Shown: positions 7,860-15,300 of the stretch, in pieces
Numbering within the stretch: position 1 is the stretch's first letter
Layout: the number at the start of each line of letters is the position of its first letter
NCBI GenBank assembly: GCA_965242745.1
Contig: CBDETG010000093.1
Location: 1-64,000 of the forward strand
Direction of reading: 5' to 3'
DNA length: 64,000 bases
DNA from: JABAAI01 sp965242745
GTDB lineage: Bacteria; Spirochaetota; Leptospiria; Leptospirales; Leptonemataceae
Program-made: the position numbers and the translations under genes
Notes under the pieces: generated by a model
What the model saw: only the letters and a program-made list of their open reading frames with translations
The model's database searches: none
What the model was told of the DNA's origin: nothing

Positions 7860-10187
7860 ATGAACATTTTCTATTCTTTCAAAGTATTTCAAGTCTGCAT
7901 CTTCCTTGCTTTTTCTGGAGTCAGCACAGCATGCGCTCACTTGGGAAGAATTGGCTTGGAGGATGAGGGTGTTGTTACAGGAAGCCCTTTTATCGGTCCC
8001 GGGGTACCTAATTTTCGCAATGCTCCCTACATGGAACCCCCTATGTCTACAAGCTTTAGCGTAGGTCTGTCTGCTTGGGGAGCAGGAGAGGTCTATAGCG
8101 TACGTCTTCCTGATAATGCTTTGGCGCCCAGCCCCAGGCAGATAGAACAAGGGCAGGACCTTGCTGGAAACACAATGCGCACAGACAGCGCTAAGCAGCT
8201 CAAGCTCGGCTTATGTACGGAGCCTGACTATCTGGCTACTCTTACATATAACTTTCCTAATCCCTCAGATCATTCTTATGATTATGATGTCTATGTGGTT
8301 TTGAAAGCAGGTGGCTTGTACAGCCCTATAAAAAAACTCGATGTACTTTACAGCCCTAAGGGAAGCCTTCCTACTTTTGATAGAGAACCTGCGCTTTCAG
8401 GCATGCCTGGCGCTCTCAGTTTTGATATTCATCTGAGCAGTGATATGCCTGCTATAGTCTACAGCGTGCGCATAGCAAGCGGCTCTCCTACTCCAAGCAC
8501 AATGCAAATAGAAAATGGGCAAGACGCCTGTGGAAAAGATGCGCCCAGCGCCATTGCCGATATCGCTGCGGGCGATGCTTCTAGTTATGATCAGACTTTG
8601 GCATACAGCATTAGCAATACCACAAACGATCCTTACAGTTATGATGTTTATGTGCTCCTCAAGTCAGGAGAACTTTACAGTAAAGTAAGAAAAGTGCTTG
8701 TAGCCTACAGGCCTTCTCCCTCAGACACGCCCCCAGCTGACCCACTGCCTTCAGACACGCCCCCAGCAGATACACCTCCAGCAGACACACCCCCAGCTGA
8801 CCCACTGCCTTCAGACACACCGCCAGCAGACACACCCCCAGCTGACCCACTGCCTTCAGACACACCTCCAGCAGACACACCTCCAGCAGATACACCTCCA
8901 GCAGACACACCCCCAGCAGATACACCTCCTTCAGACACACCCCCAGCTGACCCACTGCCTTCAGACACGCCGCCAGCAGACACGCCCCCAGCAGATACGC
9001 CTCCAGCAGATCCACCTCCAGCAGATACGCCCCCAGCAGATACGCCCCCAGCAGATACGCCACCAGCAGATACGCCCCCAGCAGACACGCCACCAGCTGA
9101 TACGCCCCCAGCAGACACGCCTCCAGCAGATCCACCCAGTCCTGCGACTCCTAGTTTTGATGCTGGCCCTGTTTTGACAGGCTTCCCTAACTCTGCCAAC
9201 TTTGTTATTTTTCTGAGCAGTAATATGCCTGCTGCAGTCTACAGTGTACGCGTGGCAAGAGGAGCTGCAAGTCCCAGCGCAGCGCAAATTGAAAACGCTC
9301 AGGACGCAAATGGGAACTCTGCTGCCAGCAACAACGGCAACATAACTTCCAGTGATGGGCCTGGCTACAGCGAGACTTTGAGATATAGTATCAGTAATCC
9401 TACGAATGCTCCTTACAGTTATGATGTTTATGTGGTTCTCAAGTCAGGAACGTTTTATAGTACAGTTGCAAAAGCGGCTGTCGACTACACTTCTGCGCCA
9501 AACTTTGATTCGGGTCCTGCCTTTCATGGCTTCCCTAGCCATAGCAGCTTTGCTATTCGTCTAAGCGGCGACAGGCCTGTTACAGCCTACAGTGTACGTC
9601 TGGCAAGAGGGGCTGCAAGTCCCAGCGCAGCGCAAATTGAAAACGCTCAGGATGCAAATGGGCTCTTTGTTCCCAATATAACTACCACTGCAACATATGG
9701 GCCCAGCTATGACCAGACTTTGACATACAGCGTCAGCAATGCTGCAAATAACGCTTACAGTTACGACATTTATATAGTGCTCAAAGCATGGGGCCTGTAC
9801 AGCGCAGTTGAAAAAATAGCTATAGACTATACTCCTACGCTAAACTTCCATGCTGAGCCTGCTGCTTCAGGCAGCCCTGCCTCTGAAAGATTTACTATCA
9901 GCTTTAGCGCTGATAGAGCCTTTGCAATGAGAAGCGTGCGGGTGGCAAGAGGAGCTCCCATGCCCAGCATAGAACAAATTGAAAACGGTCAGAACGCAAA
10001 TGGGCAATCTGTTCCAAACGGCAGTGCAATCATACCTCCGGGTTCTACAGGCCCCTATATTCTGACTTCTACATATGGAATCAGCAATCCCGCAAACAAC
10101 GCTTACAGTTACGATATCTACGTAGTCCTCAAGTCAGAAAATTTTTACAGCGATGTGATAAGAGTGCCGGTAGATTATAGCCCGTAG
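7860..10187 (+). CDS. Secreted repeat protein with five ~110-residue modules and a PPADT linker
   Basis: Not a family I recognise. From the ATG at 7860 (a GTG lies four codons upstream) the protein has a signal peptide ending around SGVSTACA, which could also serve as a relaxed lipobox with the cysteine. Five homologous modules follow, each with YSVR near its start, PSxxQIENxQDxxG in the middle and a PYSYDVYVVLKSGxxYS end. Modules 1-2 precede, and modules 3-5 follow, a roughly 140-residue linker of PPADT/PPSDT/PADPLPS pentapeptides encoded by 15-bp tandem repeats. The layout (leader, beta-rich repeats, extended acidic Pro-rich spacer) suggests an exported or surface protein. Function is unknown. 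It is a single gene, convergent with lpdA. Confidence 0.8.
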   Translation: MNIFYSFKVFQVCIFLAFSGVSTACAHLGRIGLEDEGVVTGSPFIGPGVPNFRNAPYMEPPMSTSFSVGLSAWGAGEVYSVRLPDNALAPSPRQIEQGQDLAGNTMRTDSAKQLKLGLCTEPDYLATLTYNFPNPSDHSYDYDVYVVLKAGGLYSPIKKLDVLYSPKGSLPTFDREPALSGMPGALSFDIHLSSDMPAIVYSVRIASGSPTPSTMQIENGQDACGKDAPSAIADIAAGDASSYDQTLAYSISNTTNDPYSYDVYVLLKSGELYSKVRKVLVAYRPSPSDTPPADPLPSDTPPADTPPADTPPADPLPSDTPPADTPPADPLPSDTPPADTPPADTPPADTPPADTPPSDTPPADPLPSDTPPADTPPADTPPADPPPADTPPADTPPADTPPADTPPADTPPADTPPADTPPADPPSPATPSFDAGPVLTGFPNSANFVIFLSSNMPAAVYSVRVARGAASPSAAQIENAQDANGNSAASNNGNITSSDGPGYSETLRYSISNPTNAPYSYDVYVVLKSGTFYSTVAKAAVDYTSAPNFDSGPAFHGFPSHSSFAIRLSGDRPVTAYSVRLARGAASPSAAQIENAQDANGLFVPNITTTATYGPSYDQTLTYSVSNAANNAYSYDIYIVLKAWGLYSAVEKIAIDYTPTLNFHAEPAASGSPASERFTISFSADRAFAMRSVRVARGAPMPSIEQIENGQNANGQSVPNGSAIIPPGSTGPYILTSTYGISNPANNAYSYDIYVVLKSENFYSDVIRVPVDYSP
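8712..9141 (+). repeat. 15-bp tandem repeat tract inside the secreted protein gene
   Basis: Roughly 28 tandem copies of a 15-bp unit close to CCAGCAGATACACCT, encoding PPADT with PPSDT and PADPLPS variants. Third-position differences between units show the array is not brand new, but blocks of several units are repeated as higher-order groups, which suggests unequal exchange. A change by whole units keeps frame; anything else would truncate modules 3-5. Confidence 0.85.
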
Positions 10188-10283
10188 TCTGGAGCTGGAT
10201 GATTGTTGTTTACTAAAGAGCAGTGAGTTACAATACAGGTAGTAATACAAATCACGCCGTGTATATGTGCGTACTTAGAAGTG

Positions 10284-10350
10284 GTTTCAAAAATACATCC
10301 ATGTATTTTTGAAACGGTCGCAAGAGCCGACCTTTGAGACCGGCTCTTAA
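10284..10350. repeat. Hairpin element between convergent genes; probable bidirectional terminator
   Basis: A perfect 15-bp palindromic stem (GTTTCAAAAATACAT, loop CC, 10284-10315) is followed by AAGAGCCG (10322-10329) pairing with CGGCTCTT (10341-10348). A competing stem GGTCG/CGACC (10316-10320/10328-10332) cannot coexist with the second one. The TAAGAGCCGGTCTCAAA arm, read on the minus strand, supplies the TAA stop of lpdA. Related arms occur at 14578, 51085, 51267 and 63877. It lies between the ends of two convergent genes, so termination is a reasonable role. Confidence 0.75.
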
Positions 10351-11804
10351 CCGGTAAATATCTCACTGCATTCCATAAGGCTTTCAGAAAGGCTTGGATG
10401 GGGATGTATCGTCAGCGCTATATCTTCTATAGAAGCTCCCATTTCTATAGCCAGCGCAGCTTCTGCTATGAGCTCTCCTGCGCCATGACCCACGATTGCA
10501 GCGCCCAGAACACGTTTGCTTTTAGCGTCCATAGCGAGCTTGGTCATACCTTCTGAAGCAGACATAGTCAAGGCGCGCCCCGAAGCTGCCCATGGAAAAC
10601 GCGCAGTTTGGATTTCTATTCCCATCTCTTGAGACTTCCTTTTGACTTCCTCTTCCATAATGATGCCGCAGTAGGCGATCTCAGGCTCTGTATAAATCAC
10701 AGCAGGTATGGCATAGGGGGCAAATGCGGCCTTCTTGCCGGCTATGTTTTGCGCCGCTATCTTGGCTTGCGCAGCTGCTTTGTGCGCTAACATAGGCGGG
10801 CCTGTGAGATCTCCTATAGCGTAAATGTTTTCTTGGCTCGTACGCATGCACTCATTTACTTCGATAAAGCCCTGCTTCGTAGCGCAAACAGCGGCACGCT
10901 CCAGGCCCAAGTCTGCCGTCTCAGGTCTTCTTCCTATGGCTACTAAGACTTTATCAAAGCTCTCCTGCCACTCCCGGGCATGCTCTTGTGCTCCTTCTTC
11001 TTGGGATGAGGGCTTAGTACGAAGCGTCAATTCTATTTTGTCTTCGCACTCCCTTGCTGCTATGACCTGGGTCTTCGTATGTACAGCTTGCGCAAAACGC
11101 TCTATTTTACAAAGCAGAGGGCGCCTAATATCACTATCCACTCCTTCCAGAATTGCATTTTGCATCTCAAGAATCCTAACTTGACTCCCTAATGCAGCAT
11201 AAACGCTTCCTATTTCTAAGCCTATATAGCCCCCTCCCAGCACGGCCAGTTTTTGTGGCAAGTTTTCCAGCTTCAAAGCAAGACCCGCATCTATGACTAA
11301 GCGGGAAGGAGGAAGTTGCGGCAGGCTCTTTGCTTGAGAACCTGTAGCAATGATGGCATGTTGAAAGCTAAGTTCCAGCTCCTTTGCGCCCAAGCTGTCT
11401 GCCTGCCTAATGCGAAGCTGCTTAGGGCTTACAAAAGCAGCCCTCCCTTGAATATAGCGAATCTTACGTTTGCGCCGCAAGCCCTCCAAGCCATCACTTA
11501 GTTTTCCTATGATAGAATTTTTCCATTGGCCTAGAGCCGCCATATCAATTTGGGGAGCAGCGAAGTGGAGACCAAAAGCGGCAGCTTCTTTGCTTTGCTC
11601 CAAGATTTTGGCAGCATGCAGCAAGGCTTTGGAAGGTATACAACCCTCATACAGACACACCCCCCCTGCCTGTGGGCGGCTATCGATCAAAGAAACGCCA
11701 AGGCCCAAGTCCGCAGCAAGAAAAGCCGCCGCATAGCCTCCAGGCCCAGCTCCAAGCACTGCTACTTGAGTATGCTGCTTATTTTGATCTATATCCTTAT
11801 CCAT
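10347..11804 (-). CDS. lpdA: Dihydrolipoyl dehydrogenase (E3 / glycine cleavage L protein)
   Basis: FAD enzyme that reoxidises dihydrolipoyl groups of 2-oxoacid dehydrogenases and of GcvH, passing electrons to NAD. The 485 residues contain the FAD-binding GAGPGGYAAAFLAADLG, the redox disulfide in GGVCLYEGCIPSK (Cys50 and Cys55), the NAD fold (VLGGGYIGLEIGSVYAALG), the second FAD contact (YAIGDLTGPPMLAHKA) and the catalytic His-Glu pair in HPHPSLSESLME. gcvH at 61159 is a potential partner encoded far away. It stands alone, convergent to the secreted repeat gene, and its stop codon lies in a hairpin element. Confidence 0.95.
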   Translation of the reverse strand: MDKDIDQNKQHTQVAVLGAGPGGYAAAFLAADLGLGVSLIDSRPQAGGVCLYEGCIPSKALLHAAKILEQSKEAAAFGLHFAAPQIDMAALGQWKNSIIGKLSDGLEGLRRKRKIRYIQGRAAFVSPKQLRIRQADSLGAKELELSFQHAIIATGSQAKSLPQLPPSRLVIDAGLALKLENLPQKLAVLGGGYIGLEIGSVYAALGSQVRILEMQNAILEGVDSDIRRPLLCKIERFAQAVHTKTQVIAARECEDKIELTLRTKPSSQEEGAQEHAREWQESFDKVLVAIGRRPETADLGLERAAVCATKQGFIEVNECMRTSQENIYAIGDLTGPPMLAHKAAAQAKIAAQNIAGKKAAFAPYAIPAVIYTEPEIAYCGIIMEEEVKRKSQEMGIEIQTARFPWAASGRALTMSASEGMTKLAMDAKSKRVLGAAIVGHGAGELIAEAALAIEMGASIEDIALTIHPHPSLSESLMECSEIFTG

Positions 11805-11945
11805 GTAAAAGGCGTGTCAGAAAACCTATGAGTTTGCCTGGCTTGTTCTGGCATGTACAGCCCCTGAGTTAGCCTGCCTTGTGTTTGCTTATCTGCGGGC
11901 TTACTGGTGTTTGTTTGGGCATAAAGAGCTTGTCTAGTTTGGCGT

Positions 11946-12173
11946 CTAGCTCTTGCATGCTTTTTTTGTATCTGCCTTTAGCTCTTTCATGTCTGAATTT
12001 ATATTTGCAACGCTCGTGTCTAGCTTTGTATTTAGTTTTTGCATATCTGTTTTTAGACTATCGTAATTTCTATCACTACGTTTTTGCCAAACAACAAGAA
12101 ACCTAAGGCCCAAACCCAATAAGCCTATTACAGCGCCTAGCAAGGCTATGATGATTCTGGTACCTAAAGTCAT
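11946..12173 (-). CDS. Small membrane-anchored coiled-coil protein
   Basis: About 75 residues when started at the ATG at 12173, chosen because AAGGAAAG lies nine bases upstream; a longer TTG-started frame lacks this support. One N-terminal transmembrane segment (IIIALLGAVIGLLGLGLRFLVVW) is followed by a charged helix with heptad character (YDSLKTDMQKLNTKLDTSV). No family is recognised. The layout is matched by the small protein at 27361 and, in reverse order, by the one at 42355. It sits next to the composite repeat region starting at 12226. Confidence 0.6.
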   Translation of the reverse strand: MTLGTRIIIALLGAVIGLLGLGLRFLVVWQKRSDRNYDSLKTDMQKLNTKLDTSVANINSDMKELKADTKKACKS

Positions 12174-12374
12174 AAGTCTTTCCTTATAAATAGACAATAG
12201 TAAGCAGCTACGAGTCAAGAAAAAAACGGCAAATCATAGGCATTGCAATAGCGGTGCGAGAGTCTGGCGCTAAAGCAGAGCATAGATTGCGTTTATTCAG
12301 CGATTCGGCGCAGTTTGTAGTTAGGCTTTGCGGTTGTTCAACAGACTCTGGGGGGACTACTCTCGTAAAGCTGA

Positions 12375-12420
12375 GGGCACCTTTATGGTGCCCGAAGTGC
12401 AGTGTGCATGGGCACACTGC
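12375..12420. repeat. Paired hairpins with competing pairing
   Basis: GGGCACC-TTTAT-GGTGCCC (12375-12393) is followed by a stem of nine pairs, GCAGTGTGC with GCACACTGC (12399-12420). GTGCCC of the first stem can instead pair with GGGCAC inside the second, so two exclusive folds exist. The segment reading AAGTGCAGTGTGCAT recurs inverted inside the element at 51085. Confidence 0.7.
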
Positions 12421-12423
12421 CGA

Positions 12424-13425
12424 CATAATGCTGGCGGCGGGGCTGAAAATGGCGTTATTGTAGTAAGGGGGCGCTTGAGTACTGGGTCGTGGGAAGTGAT
12501 GACTGCGGGCGTTGTTGTAGTAAATGGAGTCTGGGCGCTGCATTATGTCGTGTTGGGGCCAACGGATGGGAGTAGGCGGCGTTTGTGGTAGGGGCGTTAG
12601 CTATGCTGACTGCGGGCGTGGTTGTAATAATGGAGTCATGTAGCCCGGCGGCGTAGGGGCTGACTGCGCCCAACGCGCCCGGGGGTGACTGCGGGCGTGT
12701 TGTAATAAATGGAGTCTGGGCGCCCGTGTAGCCCGGCGGCGTAGGGTTTGCTGACTGCGCCCAACGCGACATAATACTGGCGGCGGGGCTGAGGGCGTTG
12801 TTGTAATAAGGGAGCGCTTGAGTACTGGGACGTGGGAAGTGATGACTGCGGGCGTTGTTGTAATAAATGGAGTCTGGGCGCTGCATTATGTCGTGTTGGG
12901 GCGGGGATGGGAGTAGGCGGCGTTTGTGGTAGGGGCGTTAGCTCTGCTGACAGCGGGCGTGGTTGTAATAAGTGGAGTCTGGGCGCCCGTGTAGCCCGGC
13001 GGCGTAGGGTTTGCTGACTGCGCCCAACGCGACATAATACTGGCGGCGGGGCTGAGGCGTTGTTGTAATAAGGGAGCGCTTGAGTACTGGGACGTGGGAA
13101 GTGATGACTGCGGGCGTTGTTGTAATAAATGGCGTCTATTGTAGTAGGGGGCGCTTGAGCTACTGGGTCGTGGGAAATGATGACTGCGGGCGTTGTTGTA
13201 ATAAATGGAGTCTGGGCGCTGCATGTATGCCCGGGGGCGTAGGGATGCTGAGTGCGCCCAACGCGACGTTGCTGTGCGGCGGGGCTGAAAATGGCGTTAT
13301 TGTAGTAAGGGGCGCGCTTGAGTACTGGGTCGTGGGCCCGTGATGACTGCGGGCGTTGTTGTAGTAAATGGAGTCTGCGCCCAACGCGACATAATACTGG
13401 CGGCGGGGCTGAGGGCGTTGTTGTA
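12424..13425. repeat. Large mosaic intergenic repeat array
   Basis: About 1 kb of shuffled blocks. Block A is GTTGTTGTAATAA (many copies, spacing roughly 45-110 bp). Block B is GGAGTCTGGGCGCTGCATTA with TGTCG. Block C is GCGCTTGAGTACTGGG followed by a GTGGGAAGTGATGACTGCGGG-like stretch cut into variants (near 12472, 12814, 13076, 13152 and 13316). Block D is CGCGACATAATACTGGCGGC (12766, 13029, 13387). Block E is GTAGCCCGGCGGCGTAGGG. Copies of whole multi-block segments are nearly identical (12735-12900 and 13000-13120). Long frames across it are low-complexity and not credible genes. Spacing and block order are too irregular for CRISPR, and no cas gene is present. Confidence 0.8.
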
Positions 13426-14496
13426 TATTGCGTAAAATAGCCGATAGTAGGGCCAAATGTCCGGAATCTCATGCTGCAATTCTCTCTGGCATTCCCAAGC
13501 TTGCCATGGTATTCAATATTTGACACGCTATTTTATGTTCTGTAATTTGATTTGCATGGCAGCGAGACCTTAATCGCTCCCCGATAATCTGTTTGTAGCG
13601 ATACATGGCGGTTTCCACTCGTGATCTGCGATGATAACCGACCTCCTCCTTCCATTTTTGTAGACCTTGTGCACGAGAATTTTTAATATTTACATCTCGA
13701 GCGCTATCCTCCGGAGGAGCATTCGCATACAGTTCTCCTAATGTTCTCGCCTTCTTCTTGGGAGGGATCAGTATTTTCTCTACTCCACTTTGCTCCAATA
13801 CATGATATAAGTTATGCGCATCATAAGCTCCATCGCCAATAAAGCTAGCTATGTCATATTTCTTCCTTAGGTCTTTTACCGAAGCAGCTGCAACTTGGGC
13901 ATCTCCGCCTCTTAGGTCAGTCAGCTCAGAATGAACAATCTGAAAGGATGGATCATCCATACAAATATGTAATTTTTTCCAGACCCGTCTTTTCTTGCTG
14001 CCATGTTTGCTGGCGTTCCATTCCCCATCACCATAGACTTTCAGACCTGTTGCATCCATAACTAGATTCACATGCTCGCCTTGCTTGATCTTAGCATTGC
14101 AAGGGACTGGCAGTTTCTTAGCCCTGCGGCATACTTGAGAATAGCTGGGAATTTGCAATTCAGAAAGCTGCATCATATCCCGTAAGCTAAGCAAAAAGCC
14201 CTGCGTCTGTCGTAAGGGGAGACGAAATACCTGCCTGAGCTGCAAAAATAGCAATATCATCCCATCTGCATACACAAATGGCCGACCCCGTTTACCCCTT
14301 TTCGTTTTTTTCCACGATTTTATAGCCTTCGGATCTACCCAAACAGTGAGTTTCATACGCTCTATTAGACTACGATTGTAACTTGACCAGTTACTAAGTT
14401 TATATTTTGCTTTCATACGCCAACATTATGTCGTATTGCTAAAAAAGCAAGCGTTTTATGGAGCGCTAAGCGCATCTACAGGTGAGTTACGTAATA
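13426..14496 (-). mobile_element. IS5-family insertion sequence, about 1.07 kb
   Basis: The ends were inferred from imperfect inverted repeats, TATTGCGTAA at 13426 and TTACGTAATA ending at 14496, and from the array sequence that is interrupted: GTTGTTGTA on the left resumes as TAATAACGCCTGGCGTCTGG on the right. The size fits the IS903-like group of IS5. A target duplication could not be defined with confidence. It contains one transposase gene covering most of its length. Confidence 0.65.
13469..14416 (-). CDS. IS5-family transposase
   Basis: A 315-residue DDE transposase. The N-terminal segment has YADGMILLFLQLRQVFRLPL and RQTQGFLLSL, characteristic of the IS5/IS903 group. The first catalytic Asp is in NLVMDATGLKVYGDGEW, the second in ASFIGDGAYDAHNLY, and the Glu in YHRRSRVETAMYRYKQIIGE, the Y-2-R-3-E signature. 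The frame appears intact from ATG to stop, so the element may still be active. It inserted into a mosaic repeat array, a location that disrupts no gene. Confidence 0.92.
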   Translation of the reverse strand: MKAKYKLSNWSSYNRSLIERMKLTVWVDPKAIKSWKKTKRGKRGRPFVYADGMILLFLQLRQVFRLPLRQTQGFLLSLRDMMQLSELQIPSYSQVCRRAKKLPVPCNAKIKQGEHVNLVMDATGLKVYGDGEWNASKHGSKKRRVWKKLHICMDDPSFQIVHSELTDLRGGDAQVAAASVKDLRKKYDIASFIGDGAYDAHNLYHVLEQSGVEKILIPPKKKARTLGELYANAPPEDSARDVNIKNSRAQGLQKWKEEVGYHRRSRVETAMYRYKQIIGERLRSRCHANQITEHKIACQILNTMASLGMPERIAA

Positions 14497-14565
14497 ACGC
14501 CTGGCGTCTGGCCGCCGCATTATGTCGCGTGCCTATGATTTGCCGTCAAGGATGGCGATAGGAAT

Positions 14566-14597
14566 AAGCAGCGTGGCTTTTGAGACCGGCTCTAAGT
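14566..14597. repeat. AGAGCCGGTCTC repeat arm overlapping the rsmE stop
   Basis: The plus strand reads TTTTGAGACCGGCTCTAAG around 14578-14596. On the minus strand this is CTTAGAGCCGGTCTCAAAA, and its TAG is the stop codon of the rsmE frame. It is the same arm as at 10331, 51085 and 63877, here without an obvious partner arm. Confidence 0.6.
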
Positions 14598-14888
14598 AAG
14601 TTGGGCTAGACTGCTTTGTACAGCGGTTGCTACTCTCAGTATATGCGGCCCCAAGCTAAGAAAAGGATAAGAGCAGGCTTTTAGAGCCTTGCTTTCCTGC
14701 TCACTAAAGCCTCCTTCTGGTCCTATCAACAACGCCAAGTCTTCCTGGTATATCTTTGGATGTGTCCTAAGATACTCTTTTAAGCTTAGCGCAGCTTGGG
14801 GGGCTAGTACGAGCGTGTTACTTGGCGGCCAAGACAAGCGCTGCAAAAAAGCTTCTGAGCTCAGAGAGCTCTTTTGCATGCAGCACAC
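14592..14888 (-). CDS. rsmE: RsmE, C-terminal part (after frameshift)
   Basis: Carries the SPOUT methyltransferase core of the 16S rRNA m3U1498 methyltransferase: ALLIGPEGGFSEQE and LGPHILRVATA near the C-terminus, which form the knotted S-adenosylmethionine site. It continues the protein started at 15300 in another frame; the junction is near 14855-14885, close to a run of six T/A. The first residues of this frame are probably out-of-frame shadow and no ribosome site is visible, so it is not an independent gene. Either rsmE is broken or the base count in the run is wrong. Confidence 0.7.
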   Translation of the reverse strand: MCCMQKSSLSSEAFLQRLSWPPSNTLVLAPQAALSLKEYLRTHPKIYQEDLALLIGPEGGFSEQESKALKACSYPFLSLGPHILRVATAVQSSLAQLT

Positions 14889-15300
14889 GCGGGAGAAAAA
14901 AACGTTGGCTCTGGCTTGCAGCTGCCAGTAGTATCTTTTCTATTCTTGCCTTATGCAAGTTAGCTTTCACAGAACGTTCGCACAAAAGGGCTTGGAGGTG
15001 AGTCATACCTAACTCTGTAGCTCCACTCAGGAGATTTTGCTCTAGAAGCTTTTTACGTTTAGGCAAGGCAACACATACAAGCCGTCTGGGCTCTCGTCTT
15101 TCCGTATATTTATGAGATATCTTGAGCGTGTCAAGGCCCTCCAAAAGTAAGGCAGGCCAACGACGGCTGCGGCCATCGCTTACATAAAGAGCGCTGCCTG
15201 CTTGTATCCTGCGCGCAGCTATATGTCTTCTTTCTTCCTTACTTAAACGGATCAAAGGAGGCGGGGTTTGCTTGGGGAAAAAACGAAAAATTAAAAACAT
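14818..15300 (-). CDS. rsmE: RsmE, N-terminal part (frameshifted)
   Basis: The N-terminal PUA-like RNA-binding domain and the start of the methyltransferase domain of the enzyme that methylates U1498 of 16S rRNA. Recognisable are LSKEERRHIAARRIQAGSALYVSDG, then LPKRKKLLEQNLLSGATELGM and the RSVKANLHKARIEKILLAAASQSQR stretch typical of RsmE. The frame then runs into unrelated residues (SFFAALVLAAK) and stops, while the expected continuation lies in the overlapping frame ending at 14592. The ATG overlaps the end of the ydcF-like gene by 10 bp. Joined, the protein would be about 235 residues, normal for the family. Confidence 0.75.
   Translation of the reverse strand: MFLIFRFFPKQTPPPLIRLSKEERRHIAARRIQAGSALYVSDGRSRRWPALLLEGLDTLKISHKYTERREPRRLVCVALPKRKKLLEQNLLSGATELGMTHLQALLCERSVKANLHKARIEKILLAAASQSQRFFLPRVLHAKELSELRSFFAALVLAAK

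Larger units (their letters stand above)
12226..14546. mobile_element. Composite repeat region bounded by perfect 16-bp inverted repeats
   Basis: The left end ACGGCAAATCATAGGC (12226-12241) and the right end GCCTATGATTTGCCGT (14531-14546) are exact reverse complements. Between them lie hairpins (12375-12420), a mosaic repeat array (12424-13425) and an IS5-family element (13426-14496). The same arms bound a compact 96-bp hairpin at 27129-27224, which looks like the minimal form. That the whole 2.3 kb behaves as one element is inference; what is visible is the matched pair of ends and the shared blocks. Confidence 0.55.

Noticed and set aside
8705..9199. Gly/Ser-rich minus-strand open frames
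   Set aside because: Antisense of the PPADT-encoding 15-bp tandem repeats.
12424..13425. CRISPR array
   Set aside because: No constant repeat with uniform spacers, block order varies, and no cas gene is present.
12636..13526. Long minus-strand open frame rich in Gln, Pro, Ser and Thr
   Set aside because: It is a translation of the mosaic repeat array; all frames there give similar low-complexity text, no ribosome site is present and block boundaries ignore the reading frame.
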